64,000 bases of DNA, taken from contig JACMZG010000008.1 of assembly GCA_018340805.1 (NCBI GenBank), forward strand, positions 57,409,509 to 57,473,508, read 5' to 3'. The translations under genes and the position numbers were made by a program. The notes beneath the pieces were generated by a model. That model worked only from the letters and a program-made list of their open reading frames with translations, made no database searches and was not told where the DNA came from. Shown in pieces: positions 19,088-30,274 of the stretch; within the stretch, counting starts at the first letter, position 1; every line of letters begins with the position of its first letter. The stretch comes from Microvelia longipes. Taxonomy: Eukaryota > Arthropoda > Insecta > Hemiptera > Veliidae.

Positions 19088-20335
19088 TCCGCAAAACTAT
19101 AGAAAAATAAATTTTAAATAGATAGATTAGGAGTAGGATCAGGATCAGTGATATTATGTAAAGGAACTAACTGGGAAACAGGTCTCTTGAAGGAAGATCC
19201 TCAAGTACGGAGAGTCACAACACGGATGATACCATCCCTACCTGGATGTACCTTTTCAATCCTTGCTGTAGGCCACAGGCAAGGTTCTTCAATGGAATCC
19301 ATTAGTACTACCAAGTCTATTGGTTCTAAATTCCGTTGATCCTTCAGCCTTTTGTTTCGTCGTCGAAGGTGCTGCAGGTATTCACTCCGCCAACGCTTCC
19401 AGTAATGCTGAACACGAAATTTGACAATTTCAGCTCTTGAGAATCTATTTTCCCGTATATCTGAGAGAGAAGGCTCAGGAAGAGCCGTAGGCAATCTGCC
19501 ATCGATTAGATGACCAGGAGTAAGGCAAGAATAGCAATCGGGATCAGTGTATTGAGGACAGAGGGGTCTGGAGTTAAGTATTGCCTCTATCTGGCAAAAA
19601 CAAGTGGATAATTCCTCAAAGGTCATTGGAGTATTACCCATAACCTTTTTATGTCTTATATCTTTTTATGTCTTATATGTTTATTTTATGATCAGTCTTA
19701 ATTGATCTCTCCCAAAGACCACCAAAGTGAGGTGCTTTAGGAGGATTAGACGTCCATTTGATGCTTTGGTTTGAAGCATATTTTTGTAAATGGTCTTGGA
19801 CTTCTGGACGACGTAGCCATCGAATTAAGGTTTTCAGATGATTAGCAGCCCCTATAAAATTGCTTCCACAATCAGAATAAATATGACTAGGTCTGCCTCT
19901 TCTAGCGATGAATCTGTCAAGAGCAGCAAGAAAAGCTTTAGTCGAACAATCCGAAACTATTTCAAGATGGACCGCCTTTGAGGCCATACAGATAAAAATG
20001 CATAAATATGCTTTACCTAAAGCTACCTTTTTTTCTTAATGACTCACGAATCAAAAACAGCAACAGCACTCGTATGAAAAAACATTCTATGGAAGTTGTT
20101 ATCAACTGATAAAGTCGTGAAGTGAGATCTCGGTAATATGATAGGGTGCTTAGTATCTGAAGACTGGTGAGAGTGACAAGGTCTGCCGCCCACCCTAAGA
20201 AGACCAGCATCATCAGCAAAGGGTATGAGATTTGCAAGAGATTTAGGCACTAGCAAATTTTTTTTAGAGAGAAACATATCTGGCACTCTGCTGAATCCAT
20301 TTAATACATGTAAAGAGACTTAAAAGAAGTGAGGT
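19088..20335 (-). pseudogene. BEL-2 integrase and DUF5641 end
   Basis: On the minus strand from right to left: a pre-integrase zinc-finger region (LANLIPFADDAGLLRVGG, near 20230), integrase core pieces (MASKAVHLEIVSDCSTKAF, then YSDCGSNFIGAANHLK, then PPKAPHFGGLWER) and the C-terminal DUF5641 block (LEPIDLVVLMDSIEEP...HPGRDGIIRVV). Frames break near 20010 and 19660, and an in-frame TGA follows RVVTLRT just before the tail. The upstream RNase H is separated from this piece by LINE-1. Confidence 0.85.
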
Positions 20336-20650
20336 CCTAAACTCTTTGGAAAGCATTTAGCCTTGCGGAGTGAAGTCAAATATGTGGGAGTGACTTTGGA
20401 TCCTAAATTAAGTTGGAAAATACATGTTGAAAAATAGTCCATAAAGCGACCTCAATAATGTGGCAATTAAGGAGAATAGTAAGTAAGACGTGGGGGCTTT
20501 CGCCAAAATTGATGAGATGGATCTACACAGCTTTTGTCCGGCCAAAGATCCAATTCGAAGCAATTTTCTGGTGGCCCTCTGTAGACAAACATTACATAAA
20601 GAAAAATTAGGAAAAGTTCATAGATTGACATCATTGGGCATTGTTAGCTG
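20336..20650 (+). pseudogene. LINE-1 RT thumb region
   Basis: The translation gives VKYVGVTLDPKLSWKIHVE, then after frameshifts WGLSPKLMRWIYTAFVRP and KLGKVHRLTSLGIVS, the conserved segment after the RT of I-group LINEs. The reading is cut at 20650 by Gypsy-2 and resumes at 25762. Confidence 0.82.
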
Positions 20651-20858
20651 TGTTTAACTATTGTAATAATAATAAAATCCTTTCTATTAATATTAACGTT
20701 TATTTAATTTGCTAAATGGAATACTTTATTAAGTAAATTAACATCGAGAACAGTACCAGCATGGCTGGGGACAACATCTGACGATCTCTCGATCCCAGTG
20801 TTGCCAACTTACATTTACTACATAATAATTAGATCTCAACATAGATCTGTATGTAACA
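20651..20858 (-). repeat. Gypsy-2 3' LTR (left)
   Basis: 208 bp, TGTTTAAC...GTAACA on the plus strand. Differs from the right LTR at roughly ten positions including a 4-bp gap, so it is older than Gypsy-1. Confidence 0.92.
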
Positions 20859-21276
20859 TCTCCTTTCTTCAAAGTTTAAAAAAACAATACATTATACTTA
20901 TCAAATTTATAAATTTTCCTGCAAGATTTAAAAACAAAAAAAATACTTTTGTTTTTTTTTTTCATTTCTTAAAAGTAAAACTCTATAGTAAGACAAAATT
21001 AAAAAAAACTGAAAAAACTAAAACTCGGTTAAGTGATATTAAACTTAGAATTATGAAATTAAAAAAATAAAAGCAATAAATTCCTTTGAGACTGCATATT
21101 ATTTAAAAAAACACAAAGTGAAAGTAAAAGAAATACATTATTAATGATCAGAGTAAGTATAAAAACAAAAAAAATTATAAATTCTTACTTATAAGAAAGT
21201 TCTTCGAAAATAAGACAAATTAAAAAAAAATTATGAACTTAAAAATTAAAATTATTATTTATTTAATTATTAATTA
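20859..21276 (-). other. Gypsy-2 3' untranslated region
   Basis: About 420 AT-rich bases between the pol stop and the 3' LTR, with long A and T runs. No gene is supported; the lysine-rich plus-strand frame here reflects base composition. Confidence 0.7.
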
Positions 21277-21663
21277 TTATTTATTATTTTTAGTTTGATT
21301 ATCAATTTTTTTTTCAATACAAAAGGTTAATTTCTGAGGAGGTTCGACCCGCCTACCTGACCTGGTGACTACACCTGTTGGTGTTGATATAGTATCTGGG
21401 GCCAAACTACCTGAACTTGTGTCAATATGATTATTTATACTTGGTGAAGGTAGCATCACCCTAGCCTTAACACCATTTGAATTCTCATTAGAATTATCAG
21501 TAGAACTAGAACTGGCTTGATCTGACAATAAATGTTTTTTATTTCTTCTATACCTTACCCCTTGCATGTTTTCTACAATATATGACCTAGGGACTCCTTC
21601 CACTTTAGAACATATTTTTCCTTTTTCCCACTTTTCAGAAGGATTTTTTTTAAAACAATACAT
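21277..21663 (-). pseudogene. Gypsy-2 integrase C-terminal tail
   Basis: The last 128 codons of pol: EKWEKGKICSKVEGVPRSYI, then RRNKKHLL, the GPY/F-like module that follows Gypsy integrases, then a serine/threonine-rich linker and VVTRSGRRVEPPQKL before the stop at 21277. A frameshift separates it from the core. Confidence 0.8.
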
Positions 21664-22337
21664 CTGGACCTGCTGTCAAGTGAGGTAATTCGTTTTTACA
21701 TTTAAAATATTTGTTTTGTTGACTTTGACTCATAAGTATTCCTTTTTTTACTTGACTAGGTGGAATTACCTTAGGTTTTAAATATTTTTTAGAAACAGGC
21801 AAATTTATTCTTAAATATCTACCCATTAAAAGATTTGCTTGGGAAGGAATGTTGTCTTTGGCAGTAGCCCGATAATGTAATAATCCTAGATAAGGATCTG
21901 AATGTAAATCTTTACTCTTTTTTAAAATAGATTTTACTATCTTGACGGCACTCTCAACCTGTCCATTAGACTGAGAATGGTATGGAGTGGTTGTTATGTG
22001 CTCAATGTCCCATGTTTGAAGAAAATTTGAGAACTGAACAGAATTATATGGCGGTCCATTGTCACTTATTAAAGAAAGTGGTGCACCATGCCTTGCAAAA
22101 ATTGACTTAAGTTTTAATATGACTTCAGAAGCATTATAAGAATTTATAAGAAGAGAGACATTTCTATGTATTTTGAATAATAATCTACCACTACTAAATA
22201 ATTAGAGTTCTCAAAATGACATATATCTACTCCTATTCTTTCCCAAGGTAAACTACAGGGTGGATAAGACATTAAGGGTTCATTTGAATTGTTAGGTCTA
22301 TGTTACAAACATGTATGACATTGCTCAACTAAATTTA
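21664..22337 (-). pseudogene. Gypsy-2 integrase zinc finger and core
   Basis: Minus-strand reading, with breaks, gives a CHTC half of the zinc finger near 22310, a PWERIGVDI segment, then LISDNGPPYNSVQFSNFLQ and ITTTPYHSQSNGQVESAVK, which carry the catalytic D and E. The rest up to about 21670 includes LMGRYLRINLPVSKKYLKP. Stops near 22300 and frameshifts near 22175 make it non-functional as read. Confidence 0.82.
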
Positions 22338-23216
22338 TTATATCATTTGATATATTGGGCCAATATATAAACCTCTGGCTAATCTTTTAGTTTTTTCTAC
22401 TCCCAAGTGACCAGCATGCAATCTTTTGAGCATATCTGTCCTCAGTTCTTTAGGAATAATAATAGTAGAACCTTTAAATAAAAGTCCTTCTATTTCATGA
22501 ACATCAGCCTGAAAATTCCAAAAAGGACGAGCAAGTTGTTCTACCTTATTTTTAGAACTTGGCCAACCATCCTTATAATATTTTAATAAAGTTTGACACA
22601 TTGCATCTTGACTTGTAGCTTCCACTAATATTTTTTTCTGTGGCTCTGACACAGACAGTGTAGATGCAACCAATTTAACTTGTAGAACCATTTCTGTTTC
22701 TATGGGACTAGTCTGTTGTTCAGGTAATGGAGCTCTGGACAGTAAATCTGCTATGTATAACTCCTTCCCAGGCACATAAATAACTTCTATATCATAACAT
22801 GACAGAGCTAACATAAGTCTTTGTAATCTAGCAGGTACCCCTGATAAAGATTTTTTAAATGAACTAACTAAGGGTTTATGGTCAGTTTGGACCACTACTT
22901 TATAACCAAAGATGTACTGGTGAAATTTTATACACCCAAGATGAATGGCTGCAAGCTCTTTTTCTATTTGAGCCCATCTTTTTTGACTATCTGTAAAACT
23001 TTTTGAAGCAAACACAACAGGTCGATTATTTTGTAATAAGACAGCCCCCACTGCAAACTGTGACGAGTCGACTGACAAAACTATATTTTCATTTGGGTTA
23101 AAATGAGCTAAACAAGGAGCTGAACAAACTAATTTTTTTTAAATTTATTAAAAGCCTGATCATGATTTGAGTCCCAGATCCATGACGCATTTTTACGTGT
23201 AAGAGACCTCAAAAGT
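22338..23216 (-). pseudogene. Gypsy-2 RNase H and integrase finger start
   Basis: The frame at 23078-22338 starts in RNase H (MSVDSSQFAVGAVLLQN, then the EKELAAIHLGCIKFHQY catalytic E and TDHKPLVSSF), continues through YIADLLSRAPLP and ends with LKRLHAGHLGVEKTKRLARG, the first half of the integrase H-H-C-C finger. The connection to RT is shifted near 23140. Confidence 0.87.
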
Positions 23217-23984
23217 TCAGTCTCTTTTGAAAGAAAGATCTTTAATATAAGCACCTAAATAGGTTATCATTCCTAAAAATCTAAGAACCTCTTTGGAACT
23301 AGTAGGAGTAGGCATATTGGTTATTGCCTCGACTTTTGATGGATCGGGTCTCATACCATTTTTATCAAATATATGTCCAACAAACGTGACTTCTTGCACC
23401 AAAAATGAACACTTGGCTTTATTAAATTTTAAATTGACACTACGAGCTCTCTCTAAAACTTTTAAGAGTCTCTCTAGATGCTCCTTTTCATCTTTACCAT
23501 AGACTAGGATATCATCACTAAAAACTAAAACCCCTGGAATATCTTGAAATATCTCTTTAATTATTCGAGAAAAAATCTCTGGGGCACAGGAAACGCCATA
23601 TGGTAACCTGAGGAATTGATATCTTCCAAAGGGTGTTTGGAAAGTACACAAATCAGAACTATCTTGATCAAGAGGCAACATCCAAAACCCAGAATAGGCA
23701 TTAAGATTAGAAAAATACTTTACCCCTTGTAGCTTGACCCTAAGCTCATCTAAGGTTGTTAAAGGGTAATATGACCGTTTAATTGATTTATTTATATTTC
23801 TGGCATCCATACAAACTCGTAGGGATCCATTTGGTTTTTGCACACATACTAAGGAACTCATCCACGGTGTATGTTTATCTATTTTTTGTATTACTTTTAA
23901 TTTCACCATCCGTTCTAGTTCATTCTTGACTTTTTTAAACAGAGCAAATGGTACTCGTCGAGGGTGATCTACTATAGGCTCCAT
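23217..23984 (-). CDS. Gypsy-2 reverse transcriptase with FSDD active site
   Basis: 255 codons of Gypsy RT: FALFKKVKNELERMV, then SLVCVQKPNGSLRVCMDARN, then YFSNLNAYSGFWMLPLD, TPFGRYQFLRLPYGVSCAPE, then VLVFSDDILVYGKDEKEHL. The catalytic block reads F-S-D-D where most Gypsy elements have Y-x-D-D; both aspartates are kept. DLNAYSG-type block 1 has N in place of the first D (SNLNAYSG). These two changes may reduce activity. The clade resembles Mag-type Gypsy elements, judged from RT wording only. Confidence 0.88.
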   Translation of the reverse strand: MEPIVDHPRRVPFALFKKVKNELERMVKLKVIQKIDKHTPWMSSLVCVQKPNGSLRVCMDARNINKSIKRSYYPLTTLDELRVKLQGVKYFSNLNAYSGFWMLPLDQDSSDLCTFQTPFGRYQFLRLPYGVSCAPEIFSRIIKEIFQDIPGVLVFSDDILVYGKDEKEHLERLLKVLERARSVNLKFNKAKCSFLVQEVTFVGHIFDKNGMRPDPSKVEAITNMPTPTSSKEVLRFLGMITYLGAYIKDLSFKRD

Positions 23985-24500
23985 CGGAGTCTATAGTATG
24001 TGACACGTATAGTATAGTTCAGACAGCCCAGACCTTGAAAAACATCATCATATTTATTTAAACAACTTAAATTATTTTTACATATATTTACTGAGCCTAC
24101 TGTTTCACTTTTATAATCAGTTGTAACTAACTTTAAACTTTGACTAGTTTTTAAACCAATGACCGATTTACATGGAATATTAGTCACTATAAAATTGAAT
24201 TTATGATTTTCACACGACCAATTTAATGACAATTTAATATGACTTCCCCTTTAACGGGAATATTATTTCTACTGAAGTCTACAAGCCTGACCCTTGTAGG
24301 TTTTATATTATTTTCAGGAACCCCTAAAGATTTTACCTTGTCATATGAGACCACAATTACTTGTGCCCCTGTATCTACTGTACACTTAAATAATTTGTTA
24401 TTAACTGAAAAATCTAAATTCCACGTACTTTCAATATTAGCTATACTTGCTGACTGATTTTCCTCGAGTTGAGCGCAGACAGTACCAATAAAAAATTCCT
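23985..24500 (-). pseudogene. Gypsy-2 protease region
   Basis: Minus-strand pieces between gag and RT. A VDTGAQVIVVS-like retropepsin start is readable near 24365-24330 in one frame, and LNWSCENHKFNFIVTNIPC plus LNKYDDVFQGLGC, the RT lead-in, at 24232-23985. At least two frameshifts separate them. Confidence 0.72.
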
Positions 24501-25451
24501 AGCCTTCATCTCCTACTGATGTATCTACAGACTGTACCTGTTTCTGGGACCCAGATTTATTTTTAAAACAGTACTGTGAAAAATGACCAAATCGGGAACA
24601 GGTTCGGCACTTCGCATTCTTAGCTGGACATCTCCATCTGTGTGTCTGTCCACATTTACCACAAGGCCCATTATTCTGTTTTGAGGCAGTACTTGTGGTA
24701 GGCTTTGATCTGCTACGATATCTGAAATTTTAGACGTATAACGTCCTCTATATCCCGCGTTAACAGCGTTGACGGCTTGACTAGATTCTTGACCGCTTCC
24801 TTCAGAGGCCAACCTTTCAACATTTCTCTGAGACATGAGAATGGCTTTAGCTGTTTGTAGTACTGTGTCTAAATCTTTTTCTTGTTCTTGGAGTAATTTT
24901 TCTTTTACATTCTGATGTCGAGCTGACATGTTAGCTATAAATATGCTTGTGGCCATTGACTCTCTTAGAGTTCCAAAATCTCATGAAAAACTAAGGTTAT
25001 GAAGATCTGTGACAAATTTATCCAAGCCATCTTCCCCTTGTTTTTTAGTAAAAAACTTATGCCTCTCCATTGTCAAATTTGTTTTAGGCTTGAAGTAGGC
25101 TTTAAACCTATCTACTACGTCTGAGAACTTCTTCTTTGTCCTATCAATTTTAAATGAATTGAATATATCCAGTCCTCTTCTGCCAATATAATGTAATAGC
25201 ATTGCTATTTTCCTTTCATCTGACTCCTCTGTATACCCACTGGCTACCAAATATATATCAAAGCTCTGGTACCCGATCGTCCAGGCTTGGCCAGGGTCCA
25301 CGGCATCGATAGCCAACGGCGGTATGTTACCAACTAGACCTTTCGACATTTTTCTTACCTGAGGCTTGTCTTCCGGCTGGTCCTCAAGCTTGTCTCTCGG
25401 CTGGTCCTCTTCTGACTCTGAACTTGACGAATATGACTCGTTTCCCGACAT
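24501..25451 (-). pseudogene. Gypsy-2 gag
   Basis: The ATG at 25451 opens with an acidic serine-rich leader (SSSSESEEDQPRDK) and continues through a gag core (FDIYLVASGYTEESDERK, then LLHYIGRRGLDIFNSF) to about 24981. After a frameshift the frame at 24956-24525 continues with LLQEQEKDLDTVLQTAKAI. A CCHC knuckle near 24650-24600 (CGKCGQTHRWRC and CRTCSRFGHFSQYC) is readable in another frame. Two shifts therefore disrupt gag. Confidence 0.85.
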
Positions 25452-25536
25452 AAAATAGAGACCGGTACTTTGACCTTAGACACGATCAGCACGCACGACA
25501 CGACTATTACCGATAGGTTTAGTAAGTCCGACAAAA

Positions 25537-25546
25537 CCTGACACCA
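25537..25546 (-). promoter_or_regulatory. Gypsy-2 primer-binding site
   Basis: On the minus strand TGGTGTCAGG directly follows the LTR end. The TGG start is complementary to a tRNA CCA end. The exact tRNA is not assigned. Confidence 0.7.
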
Positions 25547-25756
25547 TGTTTAACTATTGTAATAATAATAAATTCCTTTCTATTAATATTAACGTTTATT
25601 TAATTTGCTAAATACATGGAATACATTATTAAGTAAATTAACATCGAGAACAGTACCAGCATGGCTGGGGATAACATCTGACGATCTCTCGCCCCAGTGT
25701 TGCAACTTACATTTACTACATAATACCTAGATCTCAACATAGATCTGCATGTAACA
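25547..25756 (-). repeat. Gypsy-2 5' LTR (right)
   Basis: 210 bp, about 95 percent like 20651-20858. Followed on the right by the AGCTG duplication that restores the LINE-1 reading. Confidence 0.92.
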
Positions 25757-25761
25757 AGCTG

Positions 25762-26925
25762 TATGAAATCTACTCCTTCAGCTGCCCTGGACGTAATTCT
25801 TGAGCTACCCCCCTTACATATCTGGATCAAGAGAATAGCGATGGCTACCTGTCTGAGACTGGAATCTAACAGTCAGTGGAAAGATGAAGGCAGGGACTAT
25901 GGGCATGTCAAAATTTCCAAGATAATTGATAGAGAAATTCCTATCCTAAAAGCAGGGATTCCCAAGTTACCAAATACTCTCAAGCTTAAGCGATCCTTTA
26001 CCTCTAGGGTTCCTTCAAGAGACGAGTGGAAGGGTGGAAAGCACTCCTTCCCAGAGAGATCTCTCATCTGCTTTACTGACGGCTCGAGGATGGAAACTAC
26101 GGGGTTCGCTGAACTGTATATCAAGGAGTTAGAAGAGAAAAGATATTACCCACTAGGAAATCTAACTGGGTATCAATCCGAGGTCTTTGCTATTTTAAAA
26201 ACTTCGGAACTTTTGCTAGAAAGGGAAATTCAAGATAAAAGCATCTTTATATGCTCAGATAGCTAGGCTGCAATCAAGGCACTAGACTTGCCCAGTGTCT
26301 CCAGTGCACTGGCAGGAGAGTGTCAACAACAGCTAGAGTTACTTGGGAGGAGAAATAAAGTTACACTGGTTTGGGTCCCTGGTCATTCTGGAGTAGAGGG
26401 GAATGAGACCGCTGATGAACTAGCCAGGGAAGGCTCCTCTAAACCCTTCAAGGGACCAGAACCAGCTATAGGAATTATCAGAAGCAAAGTCAACTTCCTT
26501 TTAGATGACTGGGCGATGGTGAAAACCAGGGATACTCTTCAAGTCAAAGCTAATTGCAGACAAGCTAGGAAAATGTTGAAGAAAGCCAACAAAGCCGTGA
26601 GTATATGGGCTCTCTTTGGGGAGGAAGAGCTTAAGATACCTGGTGGATATCTTGACAGGTCATTGCTGGCTTCAGAGACATTTGCATGCCATGAAAATAA
26701 AAGCAGAGCCAATGTGTCCCAAGTGTGAAGTTGGGGAGGAGATGACAGATCACTTTTTGGGATCGTGTGAAGCATACGCTAGATTGAGGTTTAGTATATT
26801 TGGATCAGCCACTCTTCTAGACGACGACTTAGTGAAACTCCCATGGGCAGAAGTTCTGAAGTTTATTAGGGAATCAGACAGGTTCAAAAAGAATAGAGAT
26901 TCTATTAGGTAAGCGGTGAGGACGT
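25762..26925 (+). pseudogene. LINE-1 RNase H and C-terminus
   Basis: The first part has ALDVILELPPLHIWIKRIA, the link segment of I-group LINEs. RNase H motifs follow: CFTDGSRMETTGFAE (D), YQSEVFAILKTSELLL (E), ICSDS followed by an in-frame TAG near 26264, then TLVWVPGHSGVEGNETADEL (D/H). A C-terminal block with MCPKCEVGEEMTDHFLGSC is a CCHC-like finger. One stop and one shift near 26720 break an otherwise well-kept domain. Confidence 0.87.
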
Positions 26926-26937
26926 TTTATTAGGTTA

Positions 26938-27455
26938 GAGGTTTTAACTCTGGAACATCCTCAACTTTAACCTTTAATATTGGCGTCACAAGCCAATCAC
27001 TCGAAGAGAGCGATAACCAGCCAGGACCGTGCCACCATAGAGAGTGTTTAACTACATCACTTGGTTTCAAACCACGAGACACATAGTCAGCAGGGTTGTC
27101 TTCGGACTTTACATGAAACCAGCTATAGATAGACAGCGAGTAAGTGATTTCAACTACTCTATGTGTTACAAAAGTTTTAAGTAACTCTGGAGAGGTAAAT
27201 AGCCAAGCTAAAACTATAGTTAAATCAGTGAACCAGTACACCTCATTATTCGTAAGGGAACGAAGAAAATAATGACACAGAAACAACAATCTAGCCAAAA
27301 GAACCGCCGTTGACAATTCTAAACGCGGGATTGCCATTGGCTTAATCGGGGCAATTTAGATTTGACGATGAAAACTGAACTAGAATTATGGCGTTGTACC
27401 CTTATGTAAATAGCTGCACAATAACTTCGTTGAGAAGCATCATAGAAACCCAAGG
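26938..27455 (-). pseudogene. BEL-2 RNase H region
   Basis: Minus-strand frame MAIPRLELSTAVLLARLL, then VYWFTDLTIVLAWLF, then VKSEDNPADYVSRGLKP, the RNase H-like block of BEL/Pao pol. A frameshift near 27350 separates it from RT. Its continuation into integrase lies at 20335, beyond LINE-1. Confidence 0.84.
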
Positions 27456-28419
27456 TCAACCCTGGGTCTTGTCGTCAATACTGGCGATCGCGGACAAGAC
27501 TGATCGCTTGGTAAATTGTAGAGTTGGTACTTCAAATTTAAATGAAAATATATCCTCATGTTGATCCCATTGAAGTCCTAGAATTTTAGTACTAGAATCT
27601 TCTTTAGAATCTAAGCTAGGAGGTTCTTGATTAAGATCTTCTGCAACAGCGTCAAGAATATGATTTTGAATGAGCGTCAAGAAGTTCCGGAGAGTTACTG
27701 GACCACTTGCTAAGTTCTAACTGTTCTTTTCGCAATAACTCTATAAGCTGACGCTGAATTTCACGGGTTATTTCGATATTTTCTCCACCAAAACAGCAGT
27801 CATCTATGTATATATCTTCAACTAATACTTTGGAAGCAAGTGGATACTCCTTTCCTTCGTCTTCTACAAGTTGGAGAAGAGCTCTTTGAGAAAGATAGGG
27901 CGAAGGACCTAAACGGTGAGTTACTGTATTTAGCTCATAAGTGTCTATCTTATCAGTCGGGCTAAATCGCCTCAGAATATGCTGCCAAGAACGATCAGCA
28001 GGGTTTATGAGTACCTGGCGAAACATCTTGACAATGTCGGCTGTTAAAACAAATTTATGGCGACGAAAGTTTGACACTATTATACAAATATCTTTTTGCA
28101 AATTAGGACCAACATATAAATGATCGTTCAAAGAACATTCTGTTGTAGATCGACAGGAAGCGTCAAAAACTACTCTAATTTTTAATTTGTCGCCATTAGT
28201 CTTAAACACAGTATGATGACGTATGATATAGTTAGAAGGATTATCAGTTTTAGTCATATGTCCAAGGTTAATGTAGTCACACATGAACTTGTAATATTCA
28301 TCTTTAAGAAACTTGTCTTTAGAGAACTTCTTTTCAAGATTAAAGAACCTAGAAAAGGCTTGAGATCTGTTGTCAGGTAAAGATGGGTACTTATGGTCTT
28401 TAAATGACAGTGAGACCAC
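27456..28419 (-). pseudogene. BEL-2 reverse transcriptase
   Basis: RT in two overlapping frames (28419-27652 and 27680-27456). Landmarks are RVVFDASCRSTTECSLND, LTADIVKMFRQVLINPADR, and VEDIYIDDCCFGGE with the Y-I-D-D active site, then the thumb segment STKILGLQWDQHEDIFSF. Only one shift, near 27660, so this is the best preserved part of the element. Confidence 0.87.
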
Positions 28420-28860
28420 GTATCTGCCATCAGGTTCTCGAAAATAAATAGAAGTAAACTGTTCCTCGCAATAACGATCAGCCTCATAATAGGTTTGTGA
28501 GTATCAACTTCCTCTACTTGCCAAAATTTAGAAATGAAATTATGTAAATTACATTGACTATTAGCTAGCAAACATCCTGAGTTGCCTCGTTTTAAACTGT
28601 ACAAACTACGACCTGCAACAACATAACCAAAAATAGTAGGAAGAAGTTTAGGGAATCCAGATTCTATCGTGACAGGACAACCTGAAACAATATCAAAAAA
28701 GATATCCGCACCAGCTAAGAAATCCACTGGACCCGGTTGGTTGAACATAGGATCTGCTAACCTGAAATCAGAAAAGATTGCGGAAACTTCTTCCGGTACA
28801 ACGGTTTGTGGAAGCTCTCGCAGAAGTTACCAGAGAGCACTGACTACCGCAGTCTAAAAC
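28420..28860 (-). pseudogene. BEL-2 protease (DUF1758) region
   Basis: Minus-strand reading includes LVLDCGSQ-like residues near 28855 (aspartic protease start), then QPGPVDFLAGADIFFDI and IFGYVVAGRSLYSL, the DUF1758 end, followed by the RT lead FISKFWQVEEVDT. Frames change near 28750 and 28480. Confidence 0.76.
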
Positions 28861-29561
28861 TAAACGGATCGGATGACAAGTCCCTTGGAATCTCTAATTA
28901 GAGCCTGCACAGGTCCTAACAATACTTTACCATCAGTATTAAGACCACTGAAATTAACTTGAGTCGAACTAGAAGTTTTAGAGCCAGTCTTAGAAACTTC
29001 TGCGGAGGAAGAATTTTCTGATTTGCCAGAAACATGAAGCCAAGTATGGTGCGAAAGCTTCGAACACACTTCAAAGGTGCGCTCAGATGGACAAGTATTA
29101 ATTTTATGTTTGGTTGAAAAACATCGGACACAACCTGTCCAATTTTTGAGCGTCTTAATTTTATCTTCAGCCTTAATACGCTTAAATTTGTTGTACCTAT
29201 ACAAAGACTAATGGTAACCTTGACAGACGAAACAGGTAGGGCAATTATTTTTAGAATGGCTCTCTTTATTTGATTTAGCCAAGTTGTCTTTAGTAAATTC
29301 AGTCACTCAAATTGTCACTCTTAGTTGACTCTAAAATTTTTTAAAGTCAACTAAGAGTGATAAGCAGTGATAACTCGCTGCTAATAAACGTTTGTTATTA
29401 TAAGTAGAGTTAAGCGGGTCCCAAGCTTGATAGTAAGTGCTCTCTTGAAGAGGAACTCCTTTAATAACTCCTTTGGCTTCGCCAGAAAGGAGATGCTTAA
29501 ACTTTTCTATGCGTGTAAGTTGGCTATCACCATGTATGAATGAGGTAAAAGTGTCTCTAAA
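28861..29561 (-). pseudogene. BEL-2 gag C-terminus with zinc knuckles
   Basis: Minus strand: CPTCFVCQGYH near 29245, then CVRCFSTKHKINTC near 29130 and FEVCSKLSHHTWLH near 29060, the cysteine-rich end of BEL gag. A 16-bp perfect palindrome (29315-29360) interrupts the upstream reading. Confidence 0.8.
29315..29360. repeat. 16-bp perfect hairpin in BEL-2 gag
   Basis: TCACTCTTAGTTGACT at 29315-29330 is matched by its exact reverse complement at 29345-29360, with a 14-base AT-rich loop. It breaks the gag reading, so it looks like a tiny palindromic insertion. Confidence 0.85.
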
Positions 29562-30199
29562 CTGAACCCACTAACTTTGTTTACCATCTAACGTAGGTAT
29601 CTTCAAATCAGGCAAACGGGACCTAGACGTATAAATGGTAGTAGTAGTATTATTACCGGAAACATTATGTACTAAGGGACGAAGTACAGGGGTAGGGTTC
29701 ATGTACTCCTCGTAAACAGCACACGCTTCGTAGTAGCCCTGTTCCACATTCATTTGAAATATTTGTTCATTTTCACTTGGGAAAACTTCTGTAGGGAGAT
29801 AGAGGTGATAATAATTAGTTAACTCCTCTAAAGTTGACCGGAAGTCAGAAAAATCTTCCTCCAAAGATTTGAACATTCCCTTAAACATAAAAAGTCTTGC
29901 AGGGTTTTCACGAGCGAGACTTCCCTGTTCATGAACTCTCCTAATACGCTCTGCCAATTCATTTAATCTCCTTTTAACCTATTCACTTCTTCCTGGACTG
30001 TAACCAAGGAATTAGGACGAGGAGGTGTCAAAGGAACAGTAGTCACTGGAATAGAAAATGTGACAGGAACAGCTATAGCTGAAACCAAACTACCTGAGAC
30101 AGGCGGATTAGGAGGCGGTGTAAGACTAGTTGTATCCGGAGCTGTGACAGTAATAGGAACTCATGGAGCAGTGGTAGTAGAGGGAACAGTAATAGACAT
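29562..30199 (-). pseudogene. BEL-2 gag N-terminal part
   Basis: The minus-strand ATG at 30199 starts a threonine/proline-rich leader (MSITVPSTTTAP) with an in-frame TGA after 12 codons. The main block at 29957-29571 includes LFMFKGMFKSLEEDFSDF and RLPDLKIPTLDGKQS, a DUF1759-type gag motif. Frames break near 29560 and 29990. Confidence 0.78.
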
Positions 30200-30274
30200 G
30201 ATGATATTGAGTAGTATAAATTTCAAGAGGTTAAAATAATACAAAAAATAGAAAGAATTCTAATTTATTTAAAC

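Larger units (their letters stand above)
20651..25756 (-). mobile_element. Gypsy LTR retrotransposon 2 inserted in LINE-1
   Basis: LTRs at 20651-20858 (208 bp) and 25547-25756 (210 bp) have TG...CA ends and are about 95 percent alike, including a 4-bp indel. AGCTG is duplicated at 20646-20650 and 25757-25761. On the minus strand a primer site TGGTGTCAGG follows the right LTR and a purine tract AAGAAAGGAGA precedes the left one. Gag, protease, RT, RNase H and integrase are present with several frameshifts. It is younger than LINE-1 and BEL-2. Confidence 0.93.
20336..26937 (+). mobile_element. LINE-1: 5'-truncated, RNase H-bearing LINE in BEL-2
   Basis: Coding remnants at 20336-20650 and 25762-26925 join across the Gypsy-2 insertion. 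The target duplication GAGGT is at 20331-20335 and 26938-26942, and the BEL reading is restored when the LINE is removed. Its own sequence is about 1.5 kb: only the end of RT and the RNase H remain, the usual 5' truncation. Presence of RNase H places it in the I/R1-type group. The 3' end has no clear poly(A). Confidence 0.85.

Noticed and set aside
20798..21070. 90-codon lysine-rich plus-strand frame
   Set aside because: Lies over the Gypsy-2 LTR and A-rich 3' noncoding region on the opposite strand; base-composition artefact.
21338..21348. GGTTCGACCCG as a tRNA B box
   Set aside because: It lies in Gypsy-2 coding sequence, has no A box at proper distance, and no cloverleaf can be drawn.
12932..29957. 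Treating the BEL pieces at 12932-15997 and 19088-29957 as one element
   Set aside because: Both cover gag and RT, so they are two copies; the second is bounded by its own LTRs at 18236 and 35781.
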